A stretch of 64,000 nt of DNA from Selaginella tamariscina (lineage: Eukaryota; Streptophyta; Lycopodiopsida; Selaginellales; Selaginellaceae): positions 62,001 to 126,000 of the forward strand of contig PUQB01000415.1 in assembly GCA_003024785.1 (NCBI GenBank), in the 5' to 3' direction. A program made the translations under genes and the position numbers. The notes below the pieces were generated by a model. The model was not told where the DNA came from and ran no database searches. It saw nothing but the letters and a program-made list of their open reading frames with translations. This document shows, piece after piece, positions 12,288-23,099 of this stretch. Within the stretch, counting starts at the first letter, position 1; each line of letters starts with the position of its first letter.

Positions 12288-12774
12288 GTAGCAAAAATGG
12301 AACAAACAAAAGTTAAAATTCAAAGACAATGAACATATTACACACGATGGTTAATGTGTTTGTTAGTCGTGAGGCAATCATTTCATTGACAAATATTAAA
12401 AATAATATTAATTGCGTGCGTCTGGGTAGAAGAGTGAAATTAATTTACTGCTCTGGGTAGGTTTTTTGTAAATTAAAAAGTTTTACTATGTACAAGTGGC
12501 GATCATGCATGCAATATGTTTACAGAAATTAGGTTGGTTTTTAATTGATTTAGGGCGGCTAGGGTTTTGCAATTAGGGCGGCTAGGAGCGAGGGCGGCTA
12601 GGTTTTCGTGGAGCAGCGGCGCATTTGGGGGCATAGCGTGGAGCAAGTGTGGCTCCAGGGATTAATCACAATAGGCTTCCATTGAGGGGGTGAGTATTTT
12701 CTGATTTCTTCATGATCTGCTCATGATCTTTTCATGATCTGTTCATCTTTTTACATCTCTTCACAGTTGCAAGA
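12288..12774. other. Transposase upstream region, copy 2
   Basis: Non-coding. It includes tandem GGGCGGCTAGG-like repeats at about 12553-12602 and three CATGATCT repeats at about 12710-12740. A possible intron lies at about 12690-12767 (donor-like GTGAGT, acceptor-like TCTTCACAG) in the leader of the plus-strand gene. Confidence 0.4.
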
Positions 12775-13232
12775 AATCCGAGTCGGCCTGCCGACTCGGA
12801 CTGACTTCGTTGTCCGTCCCAGTCGGCAGGCCGACTGGGGTGGACTGTTCCAGATCCAGTCAACATTTTGACCGGGGTTGACTGTTCCAGCCCCAGTCAG
12901 CATTTTGACTAGGGTTGACTGTTCTAGTCCCACCTAGCATTTTGACTGGGCCTTGTTCGTTCCCAGTCCCAGTCGGCATGCCGACTGGGCCTCCCTTTGT
13001 TGCCAGTCCCAGTCGGCATGCCGACTGGGCTCCCTTTGTTGCCAGGCCCAGTCGGCATGCCGACTGGGACTCCCTTTGATGCCAGTCCCAGTCGGCATGC
13101 CGACTGGGCTCCCTTTGTGCCAGTCCCAGTCGGCATGCCGACTGGGACTCCCTTTGTGCCAGGCCCAGTCGGCATGCCGACTGGGACTTACAGCAACTGC
13201 TCTCTCAGTCGGCACGCCGACTGTGAGGGCTA
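12775..13232. repeat. Palindrome array, copy 2 (six perfect units)
   Basis: Six perfect 22-bp palindromes start at 12968, 13008, 13047, 13087, 13125 and 13164, a 38-40 bp period. Each has the core AGTCGGCATGCCGACT flanked by CCC and GGG. Variant palindromes with CTG or ACG centres flank them at about 12780-12840 and 13206-13228, and degenerate TTTGACTGG units fill 12850-12955. Spacers are nearly identical, so this is a satellite-type array. It lies just upstream of the ParB-like gene, and copy number differs between element copies. Confidence 0.9.
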
Positions 13233-13302
13233 GTATGTTTTTTTAATTTTTCATCTTTGAACATTTATTACAGTTTTTTGTTAAACCTTATTGCTTTTGT
13301 AG

Positions 13303-16300
13303 ATGCGCTCTTCACAACGTTTACAAGAAAAGAAGATGAAGGAGCCTACTGAGAGAGAAGCAGAAGCTAGAGCTGCAATTCAGAGAGGGCGTCGGGGTCG
13401 TGGGAGAGGAAGTAGGAAGCTGGCTGTGGTTCAGGAACAAGGACCTTCAAGTGATGCTCCAGTTGAACAGGCAAGCCAGCAGGACTGGTCAGGAGAGCAA
13501 GAGGATGTAGTTCAACCCCAACAAGAACAATCAGACTTTGTTGAAGAAGTTGAGGATGATGTCTTACCACAGGAGACACAGGAGCAGACAGAAGGCACAC
13601 AAGCCTCATGCGCAGTGACTTTGTCGAGTGACGAAGAGGATGAACCCAAGAGCAAGAAGAGACGACGCAAAGCTGCTGGAGATTCAGAGGCTGCTAAGAA
13701 GAAGAAGAAGGGTAAAGCAGAAGTGCCAGATAATGAGGAAGTTTACAACATTGCAGCCAGCATGCATTCGGAGAGTGCAGTGCGTCTTCTCGCGAAGATC
13801 ACAATCCGAGAATATGGAGAGGCACCGGATGTCCCTATTTGCCGAATTCTGGGAAATGAGCAGGTGCGGAGAGTCAATCCAGCGGATCTGGAATCTTTGA
13901 CTAGGAGTTTCAAGAAGGCAGTTGGTTATTTGCGCAACACCACTCAGTTCATCCTTCAAGTTGGGGACCCCATGACAGATGCAGATCTGGCAGCATTGAG
14001 AAGCGATGAAGCGATGTATGCTCAGCATTTGGCTTTTGAGGAGGAGCTTCAGTCTGACATGTTCCGGCAATGGGCACCAATGCTTTCGATGAAGAAGTTC
14101 ATCTGTTGGGATGGTAATCACAGGCTAAAGGTGCTTCAGAAGCTGTACACAGAAGACACGGAAGATAAGAATCAGTGGGCAGTGAGAGTGCGTTCAGGCT
14201 TCATCCGTGCTGGGGTCATGGATAATCTTCAGCTTGTGACAATGTTTCAGCAAATTAATAGGTAAACATAGTGACCTCTAGATCATAGGATTAACTAACT
14301 TCGAGATTTTCAAATATGCAGTTCCTCCGCAACGGCAGTGCAAACCACACTGCCACATCTTCTGCTATCTGTGAAGACATGTTGCACCAGTGAGGAGGGC
14401 ACAGCGAAGATCTTGGCCAGGCTCAGTGACAAGGAACGAGATGACATAAGAAAGTGGAAGGAAAGCGCGACTGGACAACAAGCTTGGCATCCACTTCCGA
14501 ATTTGATCTGTGCAAAGATCTTTTTTGAGGTACCACGTCTCACACTTATATTACTTAGTTGATTACGTCTGTGAATTACAGAGTGAGATTGAGGATGATC
14601 TTGAGAAGGCTGCAAGGGCATCCAAAGGCAACAAATACCAGGAGCAACAACAGGTCTACATTAAGCATGACAAGCGCATGATGAAGATCTTAGCCATCAT
14701 CGATCCTGCATTGGGTGAAGAGTGGTTCGACAAGGTGACCCAAATCACATGGAAACAATGCAGATGGATGGGGTTGGAAAAGCTGTACGCGCTTTCAAGG
14801 GCGAGAATTCCAAACGAGACGAGAATCATGTACTTCAATAAACTGGTACGTCTCGATCTGAAGAGAGAGCAAGAGACACTTGGATTGCCGGGTGTTCAGG
14901 ATAAGGAGTGGATAAGGTGGTTTACTATCGATTTGTATTGGCGGGCAATCAGAGAGGAGGCAGTACAGATTCTCACGGGACTCATCGAGGATGGCGAGTG
15001 GAGCAGGCCGGTTACAGATTTCACGACTTGGTCGATGAAGTGCGGGTAAAATGCAAGAACGTGATGTTCCAGCCATTCCATGAGTGTGTGAAGTTCACTT
15101 ACTCCATAGAGCCGAAAGAGTTCCTCGAACACGAAGAGACAGCAAGAAGGATGATTTGGAGGTAAGGATGATCTTCTTGACATTGTTACATTCTGACACT
15201 ACTATATGTTCATTACAGGTATGTCGCAGCGAGAAAGGTGCCTCACACACAGACTATGGTATTCTGGTCAGATTACATGGAAGCACCACACATGTGGTCG
15301 AAGACAAGATCTGGCCTGACAGAGTTCGAGCGTGTAACGTACCGTTCTGGCTTGATTATCCACCTGGGCAACCACCAACATGGGAGAAGGATCTCTACAA
15401 TGAACACTCAAAAGATCTCCCATGCATCTCATGGGATCCGGCAGAGGTCGACTTCATTAAGAAGACAAAGGCCAAGGCAAAGCGGCGTCAGCCTGTGCAG
15501 CAGTCAAAGAAGACCTCAGATACAGTAGCTGGCACCTCCACTACTCGCGATCCAGCTGCCTTCTTCAATTTATCTGAAGTGCTACCATCGCAGGGAACCA
15601 TGGACATCAAGGATGACTTGGTCACATTCGTCCCTTCACTTGCTACAACTCGAGGTGATAATTTCTTGGCGATTGATGACATCGAGGAGATGCAACAGGC
15701 CGTGCTCACGGATGAGAAGGAAGAGGAGGTTCCTGACGCTAGACTGGTTCCTTATAGAAAAGTTCAGACACAGGTGGCCAGGTACCATACAGCTGACAGC
15801 CAGACTCGCTACCAGCATATTGCGGGAGAATATGGTTTCAACTTGGTGATCTTCGACCTTCCAAATGGGACCTTGCCAGGAAATACAACGAGTGATACGC
15901 CATACCTCTACCTTGATCCAGTGAAGTTCGATGAAGCACTCCAGTTTGCAGGTATGCATATGGCTGCAAATGGTTGGTTGGTTGTGTTTGCTGCAGCAAA
16001 CACCTGGGATCAAGTTGTCCGAGCTGCAAGTGTGGTGGACCTTCAACTTGCTGCAACGTACTACATCTACAGAGGGCGTGGTTGGGGCTACCGCAACAAG
16101 ATGAAGGTACTTTTTTTTATTCATGAAGTTCATTAATGATTTTTGATGTTTTAACAGGAGAGCATCCTGCTCCTTCTTGTCTTCCAAGATGCATCTAGAG
16201 GATTGCGCGATAATCCTGCGTTTGTCATCAACAATTCTTGTTGATAATCCTGAGCGGTTCCAAGAACATGGTAGGCATTTCATTTCAACAATTAAGTATT

Positions 16301-16617
16301 TACCATTATCTTCACATGCAGGATGGACTACCAACCGAAGAGCACTCGATTGATGCAGCTCGTGATAGAACGACTCACCCGGCCAGGTGATCTTATCTGG
16401 GATATAGGCAGTGGTACGGGGTCCTCAATGCTTGCAGCTATCGAGCTGGGGAGAAACATTGGTTGGGACTGAGAAGAACCCTGAGCTCGGGAGAATTGCT
16501 ATGAACAGGATTAAAGAGAACATCCAGCCAGAGGAAATCCCAACCCAACCAATAGCGACGTCAAGTAGGACTGGTGGTTCACGAATTGCAGCATTGCTCA
16601 ATCGTAAGAAGAAGTGA
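13303..16617 (+). CDS. ParB-like domain / DNA amino-methyltransferase fusion protein, copy 2
   Basis: Six exons: 13303-14261, 14322-14529, 14582-15161, 15219-16106, 16158-16270 and 16322-16617; about 1,015 codons. The ATG directly follows an intron-like acceptor (TTGCTTTTGTAG). Residues 1-140 are charged, with a bipartite basic nuclear signal at ~116-138. Residues ~178-320 resemble the ParB/sulfiredoxin fold, with a conserved-looking PICRILG start and WDGNHRLKVL at 269-278. A helical middle region is unrecognised. The C-terminal third has FDLPNG at the motif IV position, NGWLVVFAAANTW, then PKSTRLMQLVIERL and DLIWDIGSGTG, the beta-class order of N6-adenine/N4-cytosine methyltransferases. DLPN replaces the usual DPPY. 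Frame-breaking indels occur near 15033 (shared with no other copy), 15338 (shared with copy 3), 16216, 16267 and 16462. The role is inferred: DNA modification targeted by the ParB-like part. Confidence 0.82.
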
Positions 16618-16647
16618 CAAGTGTTGAATTGTACTCTTTGGTGTTGA

Positions 16648-16653
16648 AATAAA
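16648..16653 (+). promoter_or_regulatory. Polyadenylation signal AATAAA of the copy 2 methyltransferase gene
   Basis: AATAAA lies about 30 bases past the stop at 16617. The position is conserved in all three copies. Confidence 0.55.
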
Positions 16654-16689
16654 ACTTTAATAATACAGTATAAACATGGCTATGATTAA

Positions 16690-16832
16690 ATATTTTTTGT
16701 TGTTAATTGCCGACTGAGCCAAAATCCTAAATTCTAAGAATATTTAGGAATATTCTAAGAATATTCTGGTAGATTCTTTAGAATATTCCGGGTCCAAGCC
16801 CAAGCCCGGAAGCCCTCTTTTTGTCGGGACTC
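16690..16832. repeat. A-end subterminal and terminal region, copy 2
   Basis: The palindrome half-site TGCCGACT lies at about 16708-16715. Repeated GAATATTC motifs at about 16737-16790, GGGCTT units and the terminal repeat ending at 16832 follow. Confidence 0.7.
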
Positions 16833-16841
16833 TTTCTATTA
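16833..16841. repeat. Right target-site duplication of MULE copy 2 (TTTCTATTA)
   Basis: Identical to 8911-8919. Confidence 0.9.
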
Positions 16842-17661
16842 GGGCAAATAACGATAAAGACAACAAAGTCAAGTCAACATTAATATAAAACTCATTCTAC
16901 TCAATCACATTGAATTTTTTCTTCTTCACTTTTTGTGTGCATTTGATTTTGTTTAGTGTTGGTGGTATGTATATCTATATACCTTTTGATACACATTATT
17001 GTATACACATGTTAAAGTAGCAAACATGCACTATTGTTTAATTAATCCGTTAATTAATTTTGCTTTGTCTTTGTCTAGTTGTTGGTGGGGAAGAATCTCA
17101 AGGACACATAATGGATGTCGAAACAGGATCCATACGTCATCCTTCAGTACGGAGATCAAAACGTCGAGAACCAAGAGTTGCTCATTATTTAAAGTGTCAT
17201 TTCATATACAGCATGTGTCTATACACACACGCAACTCGATCCCGTATAAGTATGTATGTGTATGTATATGTGGTTGCGTGTAAAGTAATAGATCGCAAAG
17301 TGTAAATCTCGAATTCAGTGAAAGTATACATACATACAGATACATGTAAGATGTGTTTATGCATACATACATACACACATATATAACCCGATTCCAAATA
17401 TGTATATGCATATTAGAATGTATATATGCAATAATAATAATTATAATATTACAATATTGCCTTACAGAACTCAACAATCTCAACAAGAAATACGGAGAAA
17501 AGAAGTTTCGTGGAGCCAGTTTGGTATCTATGGGTTCCAGCATTCTGTGTATTTATTTGTACGCACACACACACATCTATATAATATACATACAAACATA
17601 CACGTGGATTCAAGTAAGTACATAGAAGCTAGTTATTGAAAGGCAGAAATATACATAACAA
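16842..17661. other. AT-rich region with two possible orphan exons
   Basis: Two short plus-strand segments look exon-like against AT-rich, CA/TA-repetitive surroundings. One, at about 17080-17195, could encode a basic segment including VRRSKRREPRV. The other, at about 17468-17520, follows an acceptor-like TTACAG. No start, stop or family can be assigned. They may be remnants of a host gene or captured exons. Confidence 0.25.
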
Positions 17662-20600
17662 TCATTGATGTTGTTGGCACAGCCAAACATGTCGCCCATT
17701 CTGTATTCTCCTACGTAACCCCAAGTCATGCTCCAGATCCCTTCCCTTCAAAAACATATCAAGAGATTTATGAAACTCTTTCAGCTCGTCTCTCGTGGGA
17801 AATCCAGACTTGAGGTGTTTATCAACGCTGCCAAACACTGCCTCCACTACTGCTTGAATTTCTGCATCCTCGAGACCCTTGGGAAATGCAGATGCCGGAC
17901 ATGGAATGACTACACCAAAACCCGCAATAGCGACCACCTTGAGTGCAAAGAACATAATTCTGAGTGCTGGAACTAATACTGGAGCTGCTTTCTTCAACCA
18001 CTCCGGACTTACAGTGATTTCAATACCTCGTTGGTTCTCCACTGGATGACAACGCTGGTGGCTTTCACAAAGAAATGAAGTCTCAGAGTTGAACCGAATG
18101 CAGATTGAGACAGCTTCTGGAGGAAGTTGTTCTCGTCTGTTATGTATGGGTACTTGGGTGCCTCAAAGTCCATATGGAGCATGAGCTTAGAGAGAATCTC
18201 ACCTAATTGCATGTGTACAGCATCCACTTGTTTTTTGACAACCAACTCCAGTCTGTGAATCTCGCTGTTATCCTGGCTTCTGAGGTTCTTATCTCCCTCA
18301 CTATGTTGGACTCCATCCGTTTGAGTACACCAATGGTTAACTCACTGCTACCATCCGTGGTACTATGCTCACTGTCACTAGTTGTTGCATCTAAACACTC
18401 TTGTACCTTGAACCCGATGACATTCAGTTGCACTGCTGTGCTGCAAAGTATTTATCCCGTTCACTCGGCAACAAGAGCTCGTAGATTGGATTACTCTGCA
18501 AACTTGGCCAAGTATGTTCATAGAGCAAAGTACGACCATCCATGTTGAGCTCTTCAACAAGTGAGACTAGTGGGCACACATCCTCAAATCTTGAACTTAA
18601 GTTGCTCTCAATTCGTTGCGGCCTGATGACTTTCTCTTCCAGTTCCAGTGCAGGACATCCCCAGTTCGGAGCTCCACAAACTTCAGCAATGCACAGGTTC
18701 ACGCGCTGGAAAAGGTTCTCGGCTTGCTCCAGTAGGTACGTCTCACAGTTGAATGGTATTCGAACAAGTACATCGACCCAATTCATATCATACCATTCTC
18801 CTCTGCTGCCTCCATGACAATCACATGGATTCTGTTCTCCACCAGGTACAGCCAGCCTTGTCCAACCCTATGTTGAGAAAACATACCTGCAAGTGTCACT
18901 TGAAGCATGTTGAAGATCCCAGATGGCAGAATTGTTGTCTCAGAGTGTTTGCAATCGAATCTCCTTCCCCAGAAACAGTAACTGCTGACCCCGGGCCTCC
19001 CACGTTCTTGCTGCCATTGCTGGAGAGTTTCTTTCAACAAAGGCAAGATCGTAACATGAGTTTCCCCCTGGTTTGGTAGCTTCTGAAGTGAAGACAGTAT
19101 ATAAGGAATGTGAGTTTCTTCACACCAAGTTGCGAGTTTTGCACGAACACTCATGATGGGCTGCACTGCCGGAGGTCGTGCGTCATTCAAGTTCCTTCCT
19201 AACCGAGGCAGAAAAACACCAATAACATCTCGCAAGAACCACTGAACATCCAGGACAACAAACTGTTGTGTCTCATCTGGTGTGTCATCTTCAAAGTAAC
19301 CAGTTCTCCACTATCGTGAAGATGCATGAGACATGCCTTAAACCGGATTTCCTTGAAGTTTCTCATGTTGTACATGTTCCTGAATTTCTCAAGTGACACC
19401 ACCTTGGGTTGCTGTGTAGCATTCAACTGATTCATGATGCGATTGCAAAACTGTGGAACCTTTGTTCTCTTCTCCAACACTCCTCCCAAGGCTCTCTCCA
19501 ATGCTCCTTTGAGTTGTCTGACTTGGTTGATTTTTCTAGCCACAATTCCATATACACTAATGCTTCTGTATCCCCAAAGTCAATGCACTGCGAATACTCT
19601 TGGATTATTGCTCCACATCGGATCAATGCGAGCCCTTTCATCGTTGTACTTTGATATTGTTTGGCCTCTCGCTAGCGGGAAAGTAATTGAGAAGTATCAA
19701 TACTCTTGGCCTCTGGTCGGACAAGGAACGATGTGCAACAATGAATCTCAGCCAGTATTTGAGTTGTTTTTCTAACTCTGCTGGATCGTCTGCAGCTGTA
19801 GGAGCCCTACAAACGAGGAGAAACAAATCTTTATCACTGCCTCTTACAAAGTAGTGATGAAATGTATGTACTCAGATTGGCCAGCTAAGTCACACCAATC
19901 AACTTCTTATCTGTAAAGCATAAAGCTTGAAGCTCTATGCCATAAGTCGACTTTGATGACTGGAAAATGCTGGGGATCCAAACCCTTCTGGCAAGGTTCT
20001 TCCTAATGGTTGTCTTCCCTACTCCAGTGTCTCCGCAGATAAAAAGCTTAGCATTTGAAGGTGCAGTTACGCCTCCTTCCAAAAGACCTCGTTCTCGATA
20101 GAGTTTGTTCCGCTTCAAGATTTGCAAACAGCTTTGGTGTAACACTTGAGACTGCCACTCATGAAGGTCCAATGTCCCCAATGGACAATCGATATTCCTG
20201 TTCAAGAAATCCACAAGCTTCCGTTGTTCTCCAAGCGGGCACCAAATGTGTTCCACTGACAGTAAGATGTCTCAGCCTTGAAGTCGATATAGCCTCGCTC
20301 AAAACGTTGCGAGCTCTCGAGCAAGAACTGGCCGGAGTAGATGTACAATCTGAGATGCGTCAACTTGGAACTGAGCAACGACTCCATATCGAGACGATGA
20401 GAGGTATCTAAGAAGAGTGATGTGAGCTTTAGATCATCCTTGTGCAATGTTGTCTCCAACCCTTCAACAAAATCATCATCCCTAGTGAATAAAGATAAAT
20501 TGCTGCAGTTTGCTACATTTCAGGGCGTCTAAGAAATTGCCTGTACCCTTCAGTTTTCTCGCCCAGCAATGTACAGTCAGGATGCCTGAGAACATTTGCC

Positions 20601-21252
20601 AGAATCAGGGTAACTGTTCGCCACCCTTTGAATTTCCAGGTCGTATATGTTACACCGTGGAGAGGTGAGATGGTTAAACAAAACCTCTTTCCCGACCCCT
20701 ATCTTCTCCTATACAGAGCCTCCTTAGAGAAGTCATGGACACAATTGCATCCAGGAGCTCGTCATTATCCGGCCAGTTGTGATTGAGGAACATATTATTG
20801 AGTTGAAGCTCCTCGATAACACACTTTGAATCCCTTAGTGCAGTGAAAAAAGCCTGAGCAGCGTCTTTACTTACCTCGATGCGTAGACATCTGAGCTTGT
20901 CTAGCTCATGGAGCCAATTGAAATTTTGGACATACCCAATCCAGAGTGTCTCGAGATGTTTCATCCTATGTGCATATGCATACATCAAATCACCATACCA
21001 ATTGTTCTTGTCAACTATGTAGTCTAAGGTCAGGTGCTTGACTATGAGAGGAATGCTGTCGAGATTCGTGAGATTGAGGTTTTCTTCAAACATGAGCACT
21101 ACTGTTTCGTGTTTGGACAGTGCATCCTCGACATCCTCAGCTGATTTCATTTCCACTACATTGCTGTTGCTAACAAAGATGTGGTAGAAAGTGCTTCCTT
21201 TTGACAGATCGTAGAGCTCTTGGTCGGACAATGGCTCCATTAAACATGTCAA
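17662..21252 (-). pseudogene. ROCO-family (LRR-Roc-COR) gene, reading frame interrupted
   Basis: Read on the minus strand, coding segments follow in ROCO order. A leucine-rich-repeat segment lies at 21252-20674, continuing at 20459-20202. A Roc GTPase follows with Walker A GDTGVGKTT (about 20008-20034), switch II DLAGQSEY (19868-19891) and a downstream LILLNYF strand (19826-19638). COR-like and C-terminal segments lie at 19543-17662, ending with NQRGIEITVSPEWLKK. Adjacent segments change frame with short overlaps rather than intron-like gaps, for example at 20256/20202, 19235/19199, 18786/18783, 18433/18424, 18245/18203 and 18042/18009. It is therefore a pseudogene or carries many sequencing indels. 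Intact ROCO proteins bind GTP through Roc and dimerise through COR. In plants the family is known from TORNADO1. It stands between MULE copies 2 and 3 and is unrelated to them. Confidence 0.65.
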
Positions 21253-22239
21253 CTCTGTTCTAGAGGTTTGATAAGAGAAAAAGAAAGAATAAAAGAAGTC
21301 AACAATGAAATAATAATAATAATAATGTTTTTATTTAATGTTCACTCCCGATAAGTATTTATTAATTAATAATAATAATAATAATGTTTTCATTCAAGAT
21401 TTATATGAAAAAGGAATTTAAATAGATTAATAATTTTCTTTATATTTAATTTGTTAACGAGAATATAATAAAAAATTTAAATGAAGTTTAAATAAATGCA
21501 GGATGTCTATCACTTTTGAATTTATTTAAGAAAGTTTCACAAAGTTGTTAAATATATGTAAATGTAAATTTTGGCCCTATAAAGATTCTATAAAATATAC
21601 TTTCTATCAGATAATATAATAAAGCCTTTTTATTAATGAAAATACTTTTCTTCCTAATTTAATTTACCTTTATTGTTTGTTCAAGACGTTGTTTTTTAGT
21701 ATTGATTAATGGTTCACGTACAGTATCATATTCAAAAGTCGTAGTATTTAACTTTAAAACACTGTCCTTTAAACATGTATATTATAGTTATTTATAAGAT
21801 TATAAATAATTACTAACAATTTCTTATTTATAAAGTAGATTTATTTTGTTTTATTCTATATATATATATATATAATATATAATATTCATATCATTTTATT
21901 CTCATTTTATTCTACTTTAAATGAATAAAATAATAATTATAAACAAATAATTAATAATAATCATTTCTTAGTTAAAAATTTATATTAAACATTTTTAAAT
22001 ATTATATGAAGTTATTTATATTATATATGGTATGCTATAATTTATAGTTTGAGTTTAATATATTTTATAAAAACATAAAAATCCTTTTATAAAATTATAT
22101 CATCAACCAGGACTATTTAATTATAAACACAATATTTCAAATAATTTAATTATATTTATTGATGATTTTTTTTTAAAATAGTAAATTCTATATGGCAATA
22201 TTCATAGCTCACATATATACATCCATATATCATATTCAG
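21253..22239. other. AT-rich intergenic DNA
   Basis: AT-rich with TAA and TA microsatellites (about 21310-21335, 21368-21385 and 21861-21882). A motif with AACACTGTCCTTTAAA at about 21758 recurs at about 22262 and, inverted, near 36560. No gene is seen. Confidence 0.6.
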
Positions 22240-22485
22240 AAGTCATAATATTTAACTGTAAAACACTGTCCTTTAACCATGTATATTATAGGATTATAGT
22301 AATTATAATAGTTTTAAATAAATAATTAAAATAACTATTTTTTTGGTTAAAATTTATGTTAAGATTTTAAAATGTTATATGAAGTTCTCTAATAATTTAG
22401 TTCATTTTAAAAACTTTTGTAACAAGTCTCCACACCGCACGATTCACATTACTTTCATATTTTGAAAACTTTGTTGAAACATTCT

Positions 22486-22539
<54 letters not shown>

Positions 22540-22900
22540 ATCTTAATAAAGGAAACTCTCTTAACTCATTATAGTTTTTTCATTTTATAAATCTTATTAA
22601 AAATGACAAAATGTGTCTTTATTAAAAAATGTAGCTATGTCATTTATTATCATGTGTATACACCTTTTTATATGTATATATAAATAAATTAATATATATA
22701 ATTATAATAATATGGAACACACTTTGAAAACAATATGTAAATAGTCTATATAAGAATATATACATGTACATTATTGACTTTATAATTATAAAATAAAGTA
22801 AGAAAATAATATATATTATAATTAATTATTATAATTCGTAAAACCATCAGTTCTTACCCGGCTTCCTGCCCTTTCCAGGTTTACCACCAGTTTTACCACC
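22240..22900. repeat. Inverted duplicate of 35.88-36.59 kb
   Basis: This segment matches about 35880-36590 in reverse complement, including AACACTGTCCTTTAACCATG and a shared end at CATCAGTTCTTACCCGGC. A CT/TA microsatellite lies at about 22490-22540. The partner carries a MULE terminal fragment where this copy is uninterrupted, which helps define the transposon boundary. Confidence 0.75.
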
Positions 22901-23090
22901 CTGGTTTACCACCAGTTTTACCACCCTTCCAAGGTTTACCACCCTTACCGGGTTTACCACTACCCCTTGAACGAGCATCTTTCTTCATCCGACGGTCCTC
23001 CCTTCTTTGCAACTTCGACCTCACGTTTGGGTTTGGGCTTCTTTATATTGGCTGCTGACCTTCTTATACACCTTCTCCATCATCCTGTTT
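22850..23090 (-). pseudogene. Lys/Gly-rich C-terminal exon relic
   Basis: On the minus strand the segment encodes, with one or two frame changes, a very basic stretch beginning REDRRMKKDARSRG. Repeated GGK/GKPGK units follow, ending in KPGKN and a stop. Basic Gly/Lys tails of this kind occur in nucleolar and ribosome-biogenesis proteins, but the family cannot be named. The last ~40 bases recur in the inverted duplicate at about 35885-35930, so the duplicated block includes the end of this exon. Confidence 0.35.
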
Positions 23091-23099
23091 ATAATTTAC

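Larger units (their letters stand above)
8920..16832. mobile_element. Mutator-like DNA transposon, copy 2 (7.9 kb)
   Basis: A perfect 9-bp duplication flanks the element. Its B-end is at 8920 and its A-end at 16832. It contains a minus-strand transposase gene, the largest palindrome array of the three copies and a plus-strand ParB-methyltransferase gene. Exon 1 of the transposase appears to give the same protein as in copy 3 and differs from copy 1 at only a few residues. The family has therefore moved recently, or its copies are being homogenised. Confidence 0.92.

Noticed and set aside
12288..12329. Upstream extension of the transposase beginning with TTG (also at 4800 and 30591)
   Set aside because: A non-ATG start is unlikely in a plant-like gene. 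The next in-frame ATG (MARISYNG) is conserved in all copies.
12968..13185. CRISPR-like array of regularly spaced palindromic repeats
   Set aside because: The spacers are almost identical to each other, the DNA is eukaryotic with introns, and no cas genes are present. It is a tandem satellite with palindromic units.
12924..13246. Long open frames across the palindrome array on both strands
   Set aside because: They come from the stop-free GC-rich repeat unit and differ between copies as unit number changes. There is no coding support.
683..16617. Bacterial contamination as the source of the ParB-methyltransferase gene
   Set aside because: The gene has at least five GT-AG introns, a nuclear-type basic region, an AATAAA signal, and lies inside a eukaryotic transposon with a transposase gene.
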